Of a stretch of 64,000 nt of DNA, positions 11,202 through 19,609 are shown piece by piece. Position 1 is the first letter of the stretch. Each line of letters starts with the position of its first letter. Under the pieces are notes generated by a model that worked only from the letters and a program-made list of their open reading frames with translations, searched no databases and had not been told where the DNA came from. Both the position numbers and the translations under genes were made by a program. Origin of the DNA: Guyparkeria sp016278265 (lineage in GTDB: Bacteria; Pseudomonadota; Gammaproteobacteria; Halothiobacillales; Halothiobacillaceae). The DNA lies in the NCBI RefSeq assembly GCF_044582145.1, contig NZ_JBDODO010000001.1; one strand, given 5' to 3'.

Positions 11202-12513
11202 TGTCGGCCGCGGAGGGCGTCACCGGTTGTGGGGCCGCGCTCGTCTCCAGACCGGCCCGCGTCAAGGCACGCTCGTAGAGCAAGGCCGCCTCGCTGCTGT
11301 CGCGCAGGCGGGCATGCACGCGCGCGGCAACCGCCAGGTACCGGAGTTCCTGGTCGAGCGGGCCCAGGCGCCCCACCCACAGCTGTGCCGAGGAGGGGTC
11401 GGACTCGGCCAGTGCGAGGCGCGCCATCGCGTAGGCGAATGCGGCGCGCTCGCGGGCACGCCCCACGTCGGGCGCGTTGGCCGGTTCGCTCCAGTCGTCC
11501 GGCACCAGCTTGAGCAGGCGCTTGCGCGCGTCGGCCGGGTCCTCGTGGCGCAATTCGGCCCAGGCATGCAGCGTCTGTGCCTCCAGCGAACGGCCGAGGC
11601 GCTTTTCCAGCACGCGGGCAGCGGCCGCTTCCGCGCCACCACGGGCGAGTGCCTCGGCATAGGCAATCGTGACACCCGGGTTATCGACCACGTTGCGCCC
11701 GGCCTCGGACCACAGCCGCGACAGGACATCGAGATCACGCACCCGTGACGCGGCCTCGATCCGGCCCAGCAGCACCACGCGTTCGATGCGCAACAGTTCA
11801 TCGGCCGTCAGGCGCTTGTCCTTGATGCGACGCAAGGTCGGCAACAACCGCCCCAACGCGTCGAAATCCCCGGCCAATTCGAGCAATTGCGCCCGGATCA
11901 GCAAAATGGCCTCGTCGCGCGGATGGGTCTCGATCAGCGGCTCGACCATCGCCTGTGCCCACTCCACCTCGTTCAGCGCAATCAGCCGCTGGACGATATG
12001 GAGCCGCAGGAACTCGGCGAACTTCGGAAAGCGGCGCCCGACCGTCTCGAACAGATCACCGATCTCCTCGCGAGTCTCGTCCCGGCCTCGCGGGGCTACC
12101 CCCTGACGCGACGGATCGAGACCATCCAACAGGGCGTCGATCGCCACCTGGAAATGCATGGGAGGCAGGCTGCCGTCTTCCACCCCGGCCAGGGCGTAGC
12201 GCTGCGCCAACTCGGTCTGGCGACGCTGACGCTCCGCCCAGGCACGCAGGAGCTTCTCGTCGGCGGCTCGACGGCGCTGTTCGGCTGAGCGGTGGCTAAA
12301 GCGCGCCGGCAGGTGCACCACCCCGGCGATCAGACGCCAGAGCAATTGCAGCGCAATCAGCACGATCAACACCATCAATACCAGGCCGACCGCGGTGGTC
12401 TCGATCCGCCAGCCGGCGAATTCGAGCATCGCCACGCCGGCTCCCGGCAGGAAATAGATGGCCGCGACCACCGCGGCCGCCAGCAGGACGATCCAAACGA
12501 TCAGGCGCTTCAT
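11191..12513 (-). CDS. hemY: HemY, inner-membrane TPR protein of the haem operon
   Basis: The protein is 440 residues with two N-terminal transmembrane helices (about 4-22 and 42-63) and a long alpha-helical, TPR-like region on the far side. This is the proteobacterial HemY_N architecture. It is unrelated to the protoporphyrinogen oxidase also called HemY in Gram-positives. The family is linked genetically to late haem synthesis, and its biochemical role is not settled. It starts 4 bases inside the end of hemX and ends 11 bases inside ubiD, both signs of translational coupling. Confidence 0.88.
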   Translation of the reverse strand: MKRLIVWIVLLAAAVVAAIYFLPGAGVAMLEFAGWRIETTAVGLVLMVLIVLIALQLLWRLIAGVVHLPARFSHRSAEQRRRAADEKLLRAWAERQRRQTELAQRYALAGVEDGSLPPMHFQVAIDALLDGLDPSRQGVAPRGRDETREEIGDLFETVGRRFPKFAEFLRLHIVQRLIALNEVEWAQAMVEPLIETHPRDEAILLIRAQLLELAGDFDALGRLLPTLRRIKDKRLTADELLRIERVVLLGRIEAASRVRDLDVLSRLWSEAGRNVVDNPGVTIAYAEALARGGAEAAAARVLEKRLGRSLEAQTLHAWAELRHEDPADARKRLLKLVPDDWSEPANAPDVGRARERAAFAYAMARLALAESDPSSAQLWVGRLGPLDQELRYLAVAARVHARLRDSSEAALLYERALTRAGLETSAAPQPVTPSAADNGR

Positions 12514-14096
12514 GATGGGTCCTCCTTGCCGGTCTCAGCGGGCGCGTCGGCCGACTCGGCGCGTACCTTTTCGCGGGCGTTGGCCCGCTCCCAGGCACCG
12601 AGCACGGCGTCGATCGACGGGAATTCTCGACTGGCGAAACGCTCTTGTGTGCGCTCGAGCAACTTGAGGGCCTTGGCCGGCCCGTCCGCCTCGGTTGCGT
12701 AATGCGATTCGAGCCAGCCACGCGCCTCGTCGAGCGTGGTGGAAAGCGCGTCATGATCCCGCGAGAGCAGGGACTCACGCACAGCCGTCAGCCACAGGCG
12801 CATCTCGCGATCCGTGGCCACGCGTTCGCGCAGTCGCGTAGGCGTGTCCGAACGGCTCACGGTGACCTGCCCGGCGACCCAGCTGCTGGTCGCGGCCCAG
12901 GCCTTCTCGTACCAGGCGGCATCGTCCGGCAGCGATTCGCCAGTCGCGGCTGTATCGGCGGGCGTCTCAACCTGGCCTCCTGCGCCACCATCGGCCTCGT
13001 CGGCCAGCGGCCAGTCCTCGACACGGTCGGTCAGTCGACGCAGTGCAAGCGCCTGACCGACCCGGTCACCCTCGCCGGCCGCCTCGATCTTGGCAATCGC
13101 ATCGCTGATCGCGGAGCGCAACGGCAACCAGTGTGGACGGGACAAGGCGGCAACCCGCTGATCGGCCAACCGCAGGGCAAGCATCGCCCCGTCGGGGTCA
13201 CGCGCAATCGTCAGACGTTCCTGGGCACGTGTCAGCAAGAAACCGATCTCCGCGGTCTTCCAGGCAATCTCGCCGCGCGCGAGTCGATCGTCGATGCTGG
13301 CGATGCGGGCATCGAGGTGATCCTGCCGCTCGGCCAGCTCATCCTGCTGGGCCTGCAGACCGGACTCAACCTCCTGGCGAATCGCCTCGCCACGGTCTTC
13401 CAGCGCCGAAATGCTCGAACGCGTCGAACCGAGCTGTTCATCGAGACGCTCGATTTCCTGATCCAGCTCCTGGACCAGTGCCTCACGCGAGCTGACCTGC
13501 TCCTGCGACGCCTGTTGCTGGGCCTGCTGGAGTTGCCACAACTGCCAACCACCCACCGCGGCCAGCGCGAACAGGATCAGCATGCCAATAACCAGCCACG
13601 GCGTGGACGACCGGCGGGGCGGACGAGCACGTGATACCGGGGGCGGCGTCTTCGCGCCGGGGTCCTTGTCGCCGCCTTTGGCGCTCGCTCCCTTGCCAGA
13701 CGACGCTTGGGCAGACGACGATTGGGCGCTCGAATTGGCGGGACTCGGCCCGGTGGATTGGGCATCCGGGTTGCCTGATAGCTTGCCGTCCGCGGCCTTG
13801 GCACCCGCGGCGCCACTGGCCGACGACGTCTTGTCCCCACCGGTCGGAGCCGCGGGCTTGCCACCCGTCTTTTGCCCGGCCTTTGCGGCGGGCTTGTTCG
13901 ACCCGCCTTTGCTGGCCTGACTCTTGTCGCCCTGGCTTTTATCGGCCTGGCTCTCGTTAGTCTCGCCCTTGTCGGCTTGGGCCTTGTCGGCCGATGTCGA
14001 TGCGACGGACGACTCGGAGGGCTTGCCCGTCTGGGCAGCTGCCCCGGCCTTGGTCTCCTCGGCCTGCTTGTCGGTGTCTTTCTTGTCCATGCTCAT
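12510..14096 (-). CDS. hemX: HemX, membrane-anchored protein of the hemCDXY cluster
   Basis: The 528-residue product has one transmembrane helix at about 166-188, followed by a coiled-coil (Gln/Glu-rich, about 189-270) and the conserved HemX domain. It was historically annotated as uroporphyrinogen-III C-methyltransferase, but HemX lacks a SUMT catalytic domain, so this label should not be used. The first 165 residues are low-complexity, built from Ala, Ser, Gly, Lys, Asp and Thr, with imperfect repeats of ADK/GDK followed by SQ. That tail is cytoplasmic if the helix is a simple N-in anchor. It lies between hemD and hemY in the same direction. Confidence 0.87.
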   Translation of the reverse strand: MSMDKKDTDKQAEETKAGAAAQTGKPSESSVASTSADKAQADKGETNESQADKSQGDKSQASKGGSNKPAAKAGQKTGGKPAAPTGGDKTSSASGAAGAKAADGKLSGNPDAQSTGPSPANSSAQSSSAQASSGKGASAKGGDKDPGAKTPPPVSRARPPRRSSTPWLVIGMLILFALAAVGGWQLWQLQQAQQQASQEQVSSREALVQELDQEIERLDEQLGSTRSSISALEDRGEAIRQEVESGLQAQQDELAERQDHLDARIASIDDRLARGEIAWKTAEIGFLLTRAQERLTIARDPDGAMLALRLADQRVAALSRPHWLPLRSAISDAIAKIEAAGEGDRVGQALALRRLTDRVEDWPLADEADGGAGGQVETPADTAATGESLPDDAAWYEKAWAATSSWVAGQVTVSRSDTPTRLRERVATDREMRLWLTAVRESLLSRDHDALSTTLDEARGWLESHYATEADGPAKALKLLERTQERFASREFPSIDAVLGAWERANAREKVRAESADAPAETGKEDPS

Positions 14097-14147
14097 CCCC
14101 AGTATGGATGCGATCGGATAAAAGCGGTCCGGTGCGCGGTCGCCCGG

Positions 14148-14954
14148 TCAATGCCTTGGCGGCGGTGATCGCCGTTCGGCCATCATCGCCCACGCAGCGC
14201 GGGCCAGTGTCTCGGCGCCCGGCCCGCCGGCAAGGAAGATCGGGCCGCGGACGCCCAGCTCCCGCGCCCGGTCGCGCGCACGCTCATTGATGACCAGCAA
14301 GTTGGAGTCTAGCAGCCCGAACTCGCTGCCATCAGTCTCGCCGGCCAGTCGGGCGAAACAGTCGAGGGCCTGCGGGGCGGTAATGATCCAGAGGCAGGCG
14401 GGGCCCGCCGGTACGGGCGGCTCGGGGGCGAGGCATTGGCGCCGATAGACGGCGACGAAACGGGGCTCGGCACCCCGTGCGGCCAGGGCCTCGGCCAGTA
14501 GTTCACGTCCGGTCTCGCCACGAATGATCCACACGCGCCGGCCACTCATGGACGCATCGCGCAGGCACTCGAGCAGCCCCTCGCTGTCCTCGGAGGAATC
14601 GGGCAGGAAGGTCGCGGGTCGCCCGGCGTGCGCCAGCGCCCGGCCGGTGGCTGCCCCCACGGCGGCGAACTCGCTCGCCGGCCAGTCGACCAGCGGGCGA
14701 ACGGCGCCGGCCGCCTCCACCGCACGCGGGCTGACGAAGACCACGAGATCCGCGGGTGTCATCGCCGTCAACGCGGCGGGCAACTCTCCGCCAGCGGCCA
14801 GCGGCTGGATGGCGAGCAGCGGCTGGGTGACCAGGGTCGGCTGGGGCAACCCGGCGGGCCGAGCCGCCACCAGCGCCTCGCGCAGGCCGGCATTGCTCCC
14901 GGCCGGTCGCGTCAGCACGACCTCGCGGATCGGCGGCAGGTCGGGATGGGCCAC
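14148..14954 (-). CDS. hemD: Uroporphyrinogen-III synthase HemD
   Basis: The sequence shows the two-lobed HemD fold rather than strong catalytic motifs, as is usual for this divergent family. Recognisable segments are VVLTRPAGSN at the start, FVSPRAVEAA, AVGAATGRAL, VWIIRGETGRELL and LWIITAPQALDCF. HemD closes hydroxymethylbilane to uroporphyrinogen III. The best start is a GTG at 14954, giving 268 residues and placing it 4 bases after the hemC stop. The longer frame upstream lies wholly inside hemC in another reading frame and is not credible. Confidence 0.87.
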   Translation of the reverse strand: MAHPDLPPIREVVLTRPAGSNAGLREALVAARPAGLPQPTLVTQPLLAIQPLAAGGELPAALTAMTPADLVVFVSPRAVEAAGAVRPLVDWPASEFAAVGAATGRALAHAGRPATFLPDSSEDSEGLLECLRDASMSGRRVWIIRGETGRELLAEALAARGAEPRFVAVYRRQCLAPEPPVPAGPACLWIITAPQALDCFARLAGETDGSEFGLLDSNLLVINERARDRARELGVRGPIFLAGGPGAETLARAAWAMMAERRSPPPRH

Positions 14955-14958
14955 GGAA

Positions 14959-15927
14959 TCAGCCCTGACCGGGCGCCTCGGTCTCGATGCCCACCTCGGC
15001 GAGGATCTTGTCGGCACCATCGCGCAGCACCCGCTCGGCCAGCTCGATGCCCAGCGCCTCGGCCTGGTCGCGCGGTCCGGTAATCTCGTCGCGCAGGGTC
15101 TCGGAGCCGTCCGGGCGCCCCACCAGGCCGCGCAACCACAGCTGATCGTCCTCGACCAGCAGGGCGTGCCCACCGATCGGCACCTGGCAGCCGCCGTTGA
15201 GCCGGGTGTTGAACGCCCGTTCGGCGGTCACACGGGTGGTGGTGTCACGGTCGATCAACGGGTCGATCAGCGCGTGCACCGCCGCATCGTCACTGCGCGC
15301 CTCGATGCCGAGCGCCCCCTGACCCATCGCCGGCAGGGACTCCTCGGCCGAGAGGCGATGGGTGATCCGATCGGCCAACTCGGCGCGCTTGAGGCCCGAG
15401 GCGGCCAGGATGATCGCGTCGTACTCGCCGTCATCGAGCTTCTTCAGGCGGGTGTGGATGTTGCCGCGCAGGGTCTTAACCTCGAGCTTGGGGAAACGCT
15501 CGCGCACCTGGGTCTCGCGACGCAGGCTGGAGGTACCGACCACCGAACCGGCCGGCATCTGGTCGAGGTTGCCGTAGTTGTTGGAGACGAAGGCGTCGTG
15601 CGGGTCGTCGCCCTCGAGGATGGCGATCAGCTCCAAGCCATCCGGAAACTGCATCGGCACGTCCTTCATCGAGTGCACCGCGATGTCGGCGCGATCCTCG
15701 AGCATGGCGACCTCCAGCTCCTTGACGAACAGCGCCTTGCCGCCGATCTTCGACAGCGGGCTGTCGAGCAGCTGATCACCCCGGGTGGTCATCTTGACCA
15801 GCTCGACCTCGAGGCCCGGAGTGCGCTTTTTCAGCTCCGCGGCGACGAACTCCGCCTGCCAAAGCGCCAGCAGGCTGGCTCGGGTGGCGATCCGCAGCAC
15901 GCGGCCCTCGGAAAATGCCTTGCTCAT
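14959..15927 (-). CDS. hemC: Porphobilinogen deaminase (hydroxymethylbilane synthase) HemC
   Basis: The 322-residue enzyme polymerises four porphobilinogens to hydroxymethylbilane. Visible hallmarks are RIATRASLLALWQAE near the N-terminus, the catalytic aspartate D89 in VHSMKDVP, GTSSLRRETQ, and the dipyrromethane-cofactor cysteine C247 in LNGGCQVPIGG. It is the first gene of the minus-strand haem cluster. In pseudomonads hemC follows algR directly. Here the argH/algZ/algR block is found some 15 kb away. Confidence 0.96.
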   Translation of the reverse strand: MSKAFSEGRVLRIATRASLLALWQAEFVAAELKKRTPGLEVELVKMTTRGDQLLDSPLSKIGGKALFVKELEVAMLEDRADIAVHSMKDVPMQFPDGLELIAILEGDDPHDAFVSNNYGNLDQMPAGSVVGTSSLRRETQVRERFPKLEVKTLRGNIHTRLKKLDDGEYDAIILAASGLKRAELADRITHRLSAEESLPAMGQGALGIEARSDDAAVHALIDPLIDRDTTTRVTAERAFNTRLNGGCQVPIGGHALLVEDDQLWLRGLVGRPDGSETLRDEITGPRDQAEALGIELAERVLRDGADKILAEVGIETEAPGQG

Positions 15928-16146
15928 CTGTCATCCTCATTCTGGCAACCGGACGGCCCGAACCTCGGCTGGAACCGTCACGAAATAGCCAACATGGTAA
16001 CCCGGATGCCGCATTGGGACACGAGGTGCGGACCATCCCTGCGGAACCCCGCCACCCGGACATAGTCCAAACCGAATACAATCCGGGACACAGCCCTGGC
16101 CAGACTCCGGGTGAGCCCGGCAGCCACCCCATTCGGGAGAGAAACC

Positions 16147-16758
16147 TTGCCTGCAATCATCCCAACCCGCCCCGTCACTCGCCTCACCCTTGCCACGCTG
16201 GCGCCGCTGGCCGGCCTGTTGCTCATGGGCATGGCCACCCCGCCCGGTCAGGCCGACGAGCCGGCCGCCAGCACGGAGCGCGACGAGGTGCCCCTGATGA
16301 GCGACCTGGAGAACGTCCAGGCGGATCTGGCCTACATGCAGGAACACCAGATCCCCATGCTGATGTTCTTCCATGCCACCTACTGCTCCTATTGCCGGAC
16401 GGTGGATGACGAATTCCTGCAGACGATGGCCAACGACCCGGATTACGAGGGTCGACTGATCATCCGGCGGGTGGAGATCGACTCCGACCTGCCGGAGATC
16501 GAGTGGCAGGGGACGTCGTACACGCCGGTCGAATTCGCCCGCCTGCAGGGCGTACAGCTGGTGCCGGAGGTGATCTATTTCGCCCCAGATGGCCAGCAGG
16601 TGGTCGACGAGCTCAAGGGCGTGACCGTGCCGGATTTCTACCCGCAGTATCTCGACCAGCGCCTGCGCGCCGCCGAGCGCTGCATCGAGGAGCCGACACT
16701 CGATGTCTGTACCGACGGCATCGATCAGCCGCGCCGCGATCTGACGGCCGGTGGCTGA
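16147..16758 (+). CDS. Exported thioredoxin-fold protein (CSYC active site)
   Basis: The predicted product is 203 residues with a signal peptide (hydrophobic core LATLAPLAGLLLMGMA, cleavage near GQA-DE) and a thioredoxin-like domain. Its redox motif is C80-S-Y-C83 in FFHATYCSYC, followed by a conserved VDDEF segment. Such SoxW/thioredoxin-like proteins reduce or exchange disulfides in the periplasm, and the partner is unknown. A TTG at 16147 stands 7-8 bases after GGGAGA and places the signal peptide at the N-terminus. A GTG at 16111 is the alternative. It is divergent from hemC and precedes the Hvf-type genes, which may be coincidence. Confidence 0.75.
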   Translation: MPAIIPTRPVTRLTLATLAPLAGLLLMGMATPPGQADEPAASTERDEVPLMSDLENVQADLAYMQEHQIPMLMFFHATYCSYCRTVDDEFLQTMANDPDYEGRLIIRRVEIDSDLPEIEWQGTSYTPVEFARLQGVQLVPEVIYFAPDGQQVVDELKGVTVPDFYPQYLDQRLRAAERCIEEPTLDVCTDGIDQPRRDLTAGG

Positions 16759-16908
16759 GCAAACGACTGAATCGGCTAACAAATCCCAGAAAAAAGCTCT
16801 GGTATTCTCGAGCCAGCTTGAGGCATGATCGGGAAACCGACCGTCATCACGGTTGTCGAACCCCATCGCGGTCCATCCGCGTGAACCCCAACGAGAGGAT
16901 CTGACGAG

Positions 16909-17133
16909 ATGAAAGCCCAATCCAAGAAGCACCTGCTGATCGGCTCGACCGCCCTGGCTACCGCCATCGCCGGTTCCTCGGCCATGGCCGCGGGCAACGG
17001 CAACCCGTTCGCCTCCGAGTCCACCCACGCGGGCACCTTCCAGACCGCCGAGATGGCCTGCGGTGCCGGCCAGTGCGGCAGCAGCATGGACGAAGAGAAG
17101 GGCGACGACGACAAGGGCGACGACAAGTCCTGA
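16909..17133 (+). CDS. HvfA-like small exported RiPP precursor (predicted copper-binding)
   Basis: This 74-residue protein has a signal peptide (IGSTALATAIAGSSAMA), a short leader containing NPFASESTHAG, one cysteine-bearing motif MACGAGQCGSS (C51, C56), and an acidic Asp/Lys/Gly tail. Its position directly before a DUF692 enzyme and a DUF2063 protein, and the leader-plus-xGxCG layout, match HvfA-type precursors. In those, EGKCG motifs are modified by the HvfB-HvfC complex and the product binds copper. The motif here is AGQCG and occurs once. Function is inferred from context. AGAGGA lies 8-13 bases before the ATG. A bufferin is the alternative reading. Confidence 0.72.
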   Translation: MKAQSKKHLLIGSTALATAIAGSSAMAAGNGNPFASESTHAGTFQTAEMACGAGQCGSSMDEEKGDDDKGDDKS

Positions 17134-17143
17134 ACCACGCCCT

Positions 17144-17168
17144 AACGGCACCGGCCCGCCTGGCCGTT
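17144..17168 (+). other. Stem-loop between the precursor and its modification genes
   Basis: AACGGC (17144-17149) pairs with GCCGTT (17163-17168) across a GC-rich loop, just after the precursor stop codon. No T-tract follows, so it is not an intrinsic terminator. A stem here could stabilise the precursor mRNA or reduce read-through, giving more precursor than enzyme. This is inference. Confidence 0.35.
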
Positions 17169-17268
17169 GCCGCCTGATGAAGGCCGTCGGCAACCTGTCG
17201 TCGGCCCGCAAAACACCCCGGCCGGCGGCTTGTCGCCGTTGGTCATCCAGCGCTCCGGGAGGCCTGCC

Positions 17269-18126
17269 ATGAGCCCCCAATCCGCCAGCCCCAGCGTCAC
17301 GCAACATGTTCCCGTCGGCATCGGCCTGCGCCGCGGCCCGCTCATGCGCGAGATCGAGGAACGGCGCCCCGACGTCGATTTCCTCGAGGTCGCCCCCGAG
17401 AACTGGCTGCGCTTCGGCGGGCCGGTCAAGGAACGCTTCAAGGCCCTGCTGGAGGACTACCCGCTCTACACGCACGGCCTGTCGCTATCGATCGGTGGCC
17501 CGGCGCCACTCGATCTGGACTTCGTCGATGCGGTGGGCGAGTTCCTCGACGAGTACCAACCGGCGCTCTACAGCGAGCACCTGTCGTTCTGCTCGGACAA
17601 CGCGCACCTCTACGACCTGATGCCGATCCCCTTCACCGAGGAGGCGATCGAACACGTGGTCGCGCGCATCGAGACCGTGCAGCAGCGCCTCGGCCGGCGG
17701 CTGGTGCTGGAGAACGTCTCTTACTACTCGCCGGTCGAGTCCACCATGGACGAGCAGACGTTCATCCTCGAGATCCTCGAGCGCTCGGGCTGCGATCTGC
17801 TGCTCGACGTGAACAACGTGTTCGTCAACAGCGTCAACCACGGCTACGACCCGTATGCCTTCATCGACGCCATGCCCGCCGAGCGCGTGCGCTACCTGCA
17901 CGTCGCCGGGCACCACCAGGTCGAACCGGATCTGATCATCGACAGCCACGGCGCGCCGGTCAGCGCCCCGGTGTGGGACCTGCTCGAGCACACCTACCGC
18001 CACGTCGGCCCGGTGCCGACGCTGCTCGAACGCGACTTCGACATCCCGCCGCTCGACGAGCTGATGGGCGAGGTCGCGCAGATCCGCCGCGCCGCCGAAA
18101 GGGCGCTGGGCAGCAAGGCTGCCTGA
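17269..18126 (+). CDS. DUF692 multinuclear iron-dependent oxidase (HvfB/BufB-like)
   Basis: The 285-residue TIM-barrel protein belongs to DUF692/MNIO. Candidate iron ligands appear in the usual order: THGLSLS, YSEHLSF, LENVSYY, LLDVNNVFVNSVNHG, LHVAGHH and DSHG. MNIO enzymes use a di- or tri-iron centre to rewrite cysteine residues of ribosomal peptides, for example to oxazolone-thioamide pairs. The adjacent small exported protein is the obvious substrate. GGGAGG lies six bases before the ATG. The stop overlaps the next start in TGATG, so the enzyme and its partner are translationally coupled. Confidence 0.9.
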   Translation: MSPQSASPSVTQHVPVGIGLRRGPLMREIEERRPDVDFLEVAPENWLRFGGPVKERFKALLEDYPLYTHGLSLSIGGPAPLDLDFVDAVGEFLDEYQPALYSEHLSFCSDNAHLYDLMPIPFTEEAIEHVVARIETVQQRLGRRLVLENVSYYSPVESTMDEQTFILEILERSGCDLLLDVNNVFVNSVNHGYDPYAFIDAMPAERVRYLHVAGHHQVEPDLIIDSHGAPVSAPVWDLLEHTYRHVGPVPTLLERDFDIPPLDELMGEVAQIRRAAERALGSKAA

Positions 18127-18887
18127 TGGGCTCGAGCTTCAAGGAAACCCAGGAAGCCTTCACCCGTTACGTGCGCGACCCGGAGGCCAACCCACCGCCG
18201 CCGGGCAGCAAGCCCGAGCGGATGGCCTGGTACGCGAAGCTGTTCTTCAACAAGATCGACGGCACGCTGGAAAACGCCTTCCCGGCGCTACGCGCGAGCC
18301 TCGACGCTGACCGCTGGCAGGCACTCACCCGGCCGTTCTTCCGCGACCACCCGGCCCATTCGCCGATCCTGCGCGACCTGCCGGGCGAGTTCCGCGACTT
18401 CCTGCAGGAAAGCCCGGAGCTCACCGACTGGCAGCGCGAGCTGGCCGCCTACGAACTGGCGCGCTTCGAGCTGATGGCCGAGGACGCCGCACCCGCCCCG
18501 GCCGACCTCGACCCGTCCGGCGACCTGCTCGCCGGACGCCCGGTGGTCTCCTCGCTGGCCCGCCTGATGGTGACCGCCTACCCGGTCGACCGTATCGCCG
18601 CGACACTCGAGGCCGGCGAGACACCGGCGATCCCGCCGGCAGGCATGCATCACCTCGCCCTGCATCGCGACGCACAGGGCGCGCCGTTCGCCCTCAATCT
18701 CACGCCCGGCAGCGCCCAGCTGCTGGTGGCACTCACCGAGGCCGACGGGCAGACCGGCCGCGAGATCGTCGCCGCGCTGGCCGAGGCCTTCGGCCGCCCG
18801 GTCGACGAACTACAGGGCTTTGCCGCCGAGCAGCTGGAAGACTGGCGCGCGCAGGGCATCCTGCTGGGGGCCTGTCCGCCACGCTGA
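18126..18887 (+). CDS. DUF2063 partner protein (HvfC/BufC-like)
   Basis: This 253-residue protein begins with the DUF2063 N-terminal region, recognisable by FTRYVRDPEANPPP, RMAWYAKLFFNKIDGTLENAFP and FFRDHPAHSPILRDLP. It has a winged-helix-like C-terminal part. In characterised MNIO systems this protein binds the precursor leader and forms the modifying complex with the DUF692 enzyme. It overlaps that gene by one base. No DoxX-family gene (HvfD) follows; the next gene is radC. Confidence 0.85.
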   Translation: MGSSFKETQEAFTRYVRDPEANPPPPGSKPERMAWYAKLFFNKIDGTLENAFPALRASLDADRWQALTRPFFRDHPAHSPILRDLPGEFRDFLQESPELTDWQRELAAYELARFELMAEDAAPAPADLDPSGDLLAGRPVVSSLARLMVTAYPVDRIAATLEAGETPAIPPAGMHHLALHRDAQGAPFALNLTPGSAQLLVALTEADGQTGREIVAALAEAFGRPVDELQGFAAEQLEDWRAQGILLGACPPR

Positions 18888-18934
18888 GCAAACTACAATC
18901 CACTTGTCATGACGATTCCAGGGAGGGAATCACC

Positions 18935-19606
18935 ATGCCCATCACCGACTGGCCGGCCACCGAGCGGCCACGCGAACGCCTGCTGGCCCGAGGGCCGGCG
19001 AGCCTGTCCGACGCCGAACTGCTGGCGATCTTCCTGCGCACCGGCGTGAGCGGCCGATCGGCGGTCGATCTCGCCCGCGACCTGCTGTCGCACTTCGGCT
19101 CGATCAGCGCGCTGCTCAGTGCATCCCGAACCGAGTTCTCCAAGGCCCGCGGGCTGGGCGACGCCAAGTTCTGCCAGTTGCAGGCGGTGCTGGAACTCGC
19201 CCGGCGGCACTTCGCCGAGGAGCTGCGCGTCGGGCCGGACATCGCCAGCCCGCAGGCGGTGTTCCGCTTTCTGCAGGCCGAGCTCGATGGCGAGACCCAG
19301 GAGGTCTTCGGCGTGCTCTACCTGGACAACCGCCACCGCGTGCTCGGCTTCGAGCGCCTGTTTTTCGGCACCATCGACCAGGCGGCCGTCCATCCGCGCG
19401 AGGTCGTGCGCGCCGTGATGCGCCACAACGCCGCGGCGGTGATCCTCGCCCACAACCACCCCTCCGGCGTCGCCGAACCCAGCAGCGCCGACCGGCGCAT
19501 CACCGAGCGACTGCGCGATGCACTGAATCTCATCGACGTGCGCCTGCTCGATCACGTGGTGGTGGGGCGGCCCTGCATCTCGATGGCCGAGCGCGGGCTG
19601 CTCTAG
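18935..19606 (+). CDS. radC: RadC-family (UPF0758) JAMM-motif protein
   Basis: The 223-residue protein has an N-terminal helix-hairpin-helix region (RPRERLLARGPASLSDAEL) and a C-terminal MPN+/JAMM domain. The metal-binding pattern HNHPSG followed by a conserved Asp (SSADRRIT) is intact, so a zinc-dependent hydrolase is expected. The family was named from an old radiation-sensitive allele, and a role in repair is not established. GGGAGGGAA precedes the ATG. It ends three bases before the convergent ung gene. Confidence 0.9.
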   Translation: MPITDWPATERPRERLLARGPASLSDAELLAIFLRTGVSGRSAVDLARDLLSHFGSISALLSASRTEFSKARGLGDAKFCQLQAVLELARRHFAEELRVGPDIASPQAVFRFLQAELDGETQEVFGVLYLDNRHRVLGFERLFFGTIDQAAVHPREVVRAVMRHNAAAVILAHNHPSGVAEPSSADRRITERLRDALNLIDVRLLDHVVVGRPCISMAERGLL

Positions 19607-19609
19607 GGG

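Noticed and set aside
9468..11513. A 681-residue plus-strand frame opposite ubiD
   Set aside because: It begins inside the cyclase gene in another frame and is antisense to ubiD, which has full family motifs.
12510..14096. Labelling HemX as uroporphyrinogen-III C-methyltransferase
   Set aside because: No SUMT domain or SAM-binding motif is visible; the label is a historical transfer.
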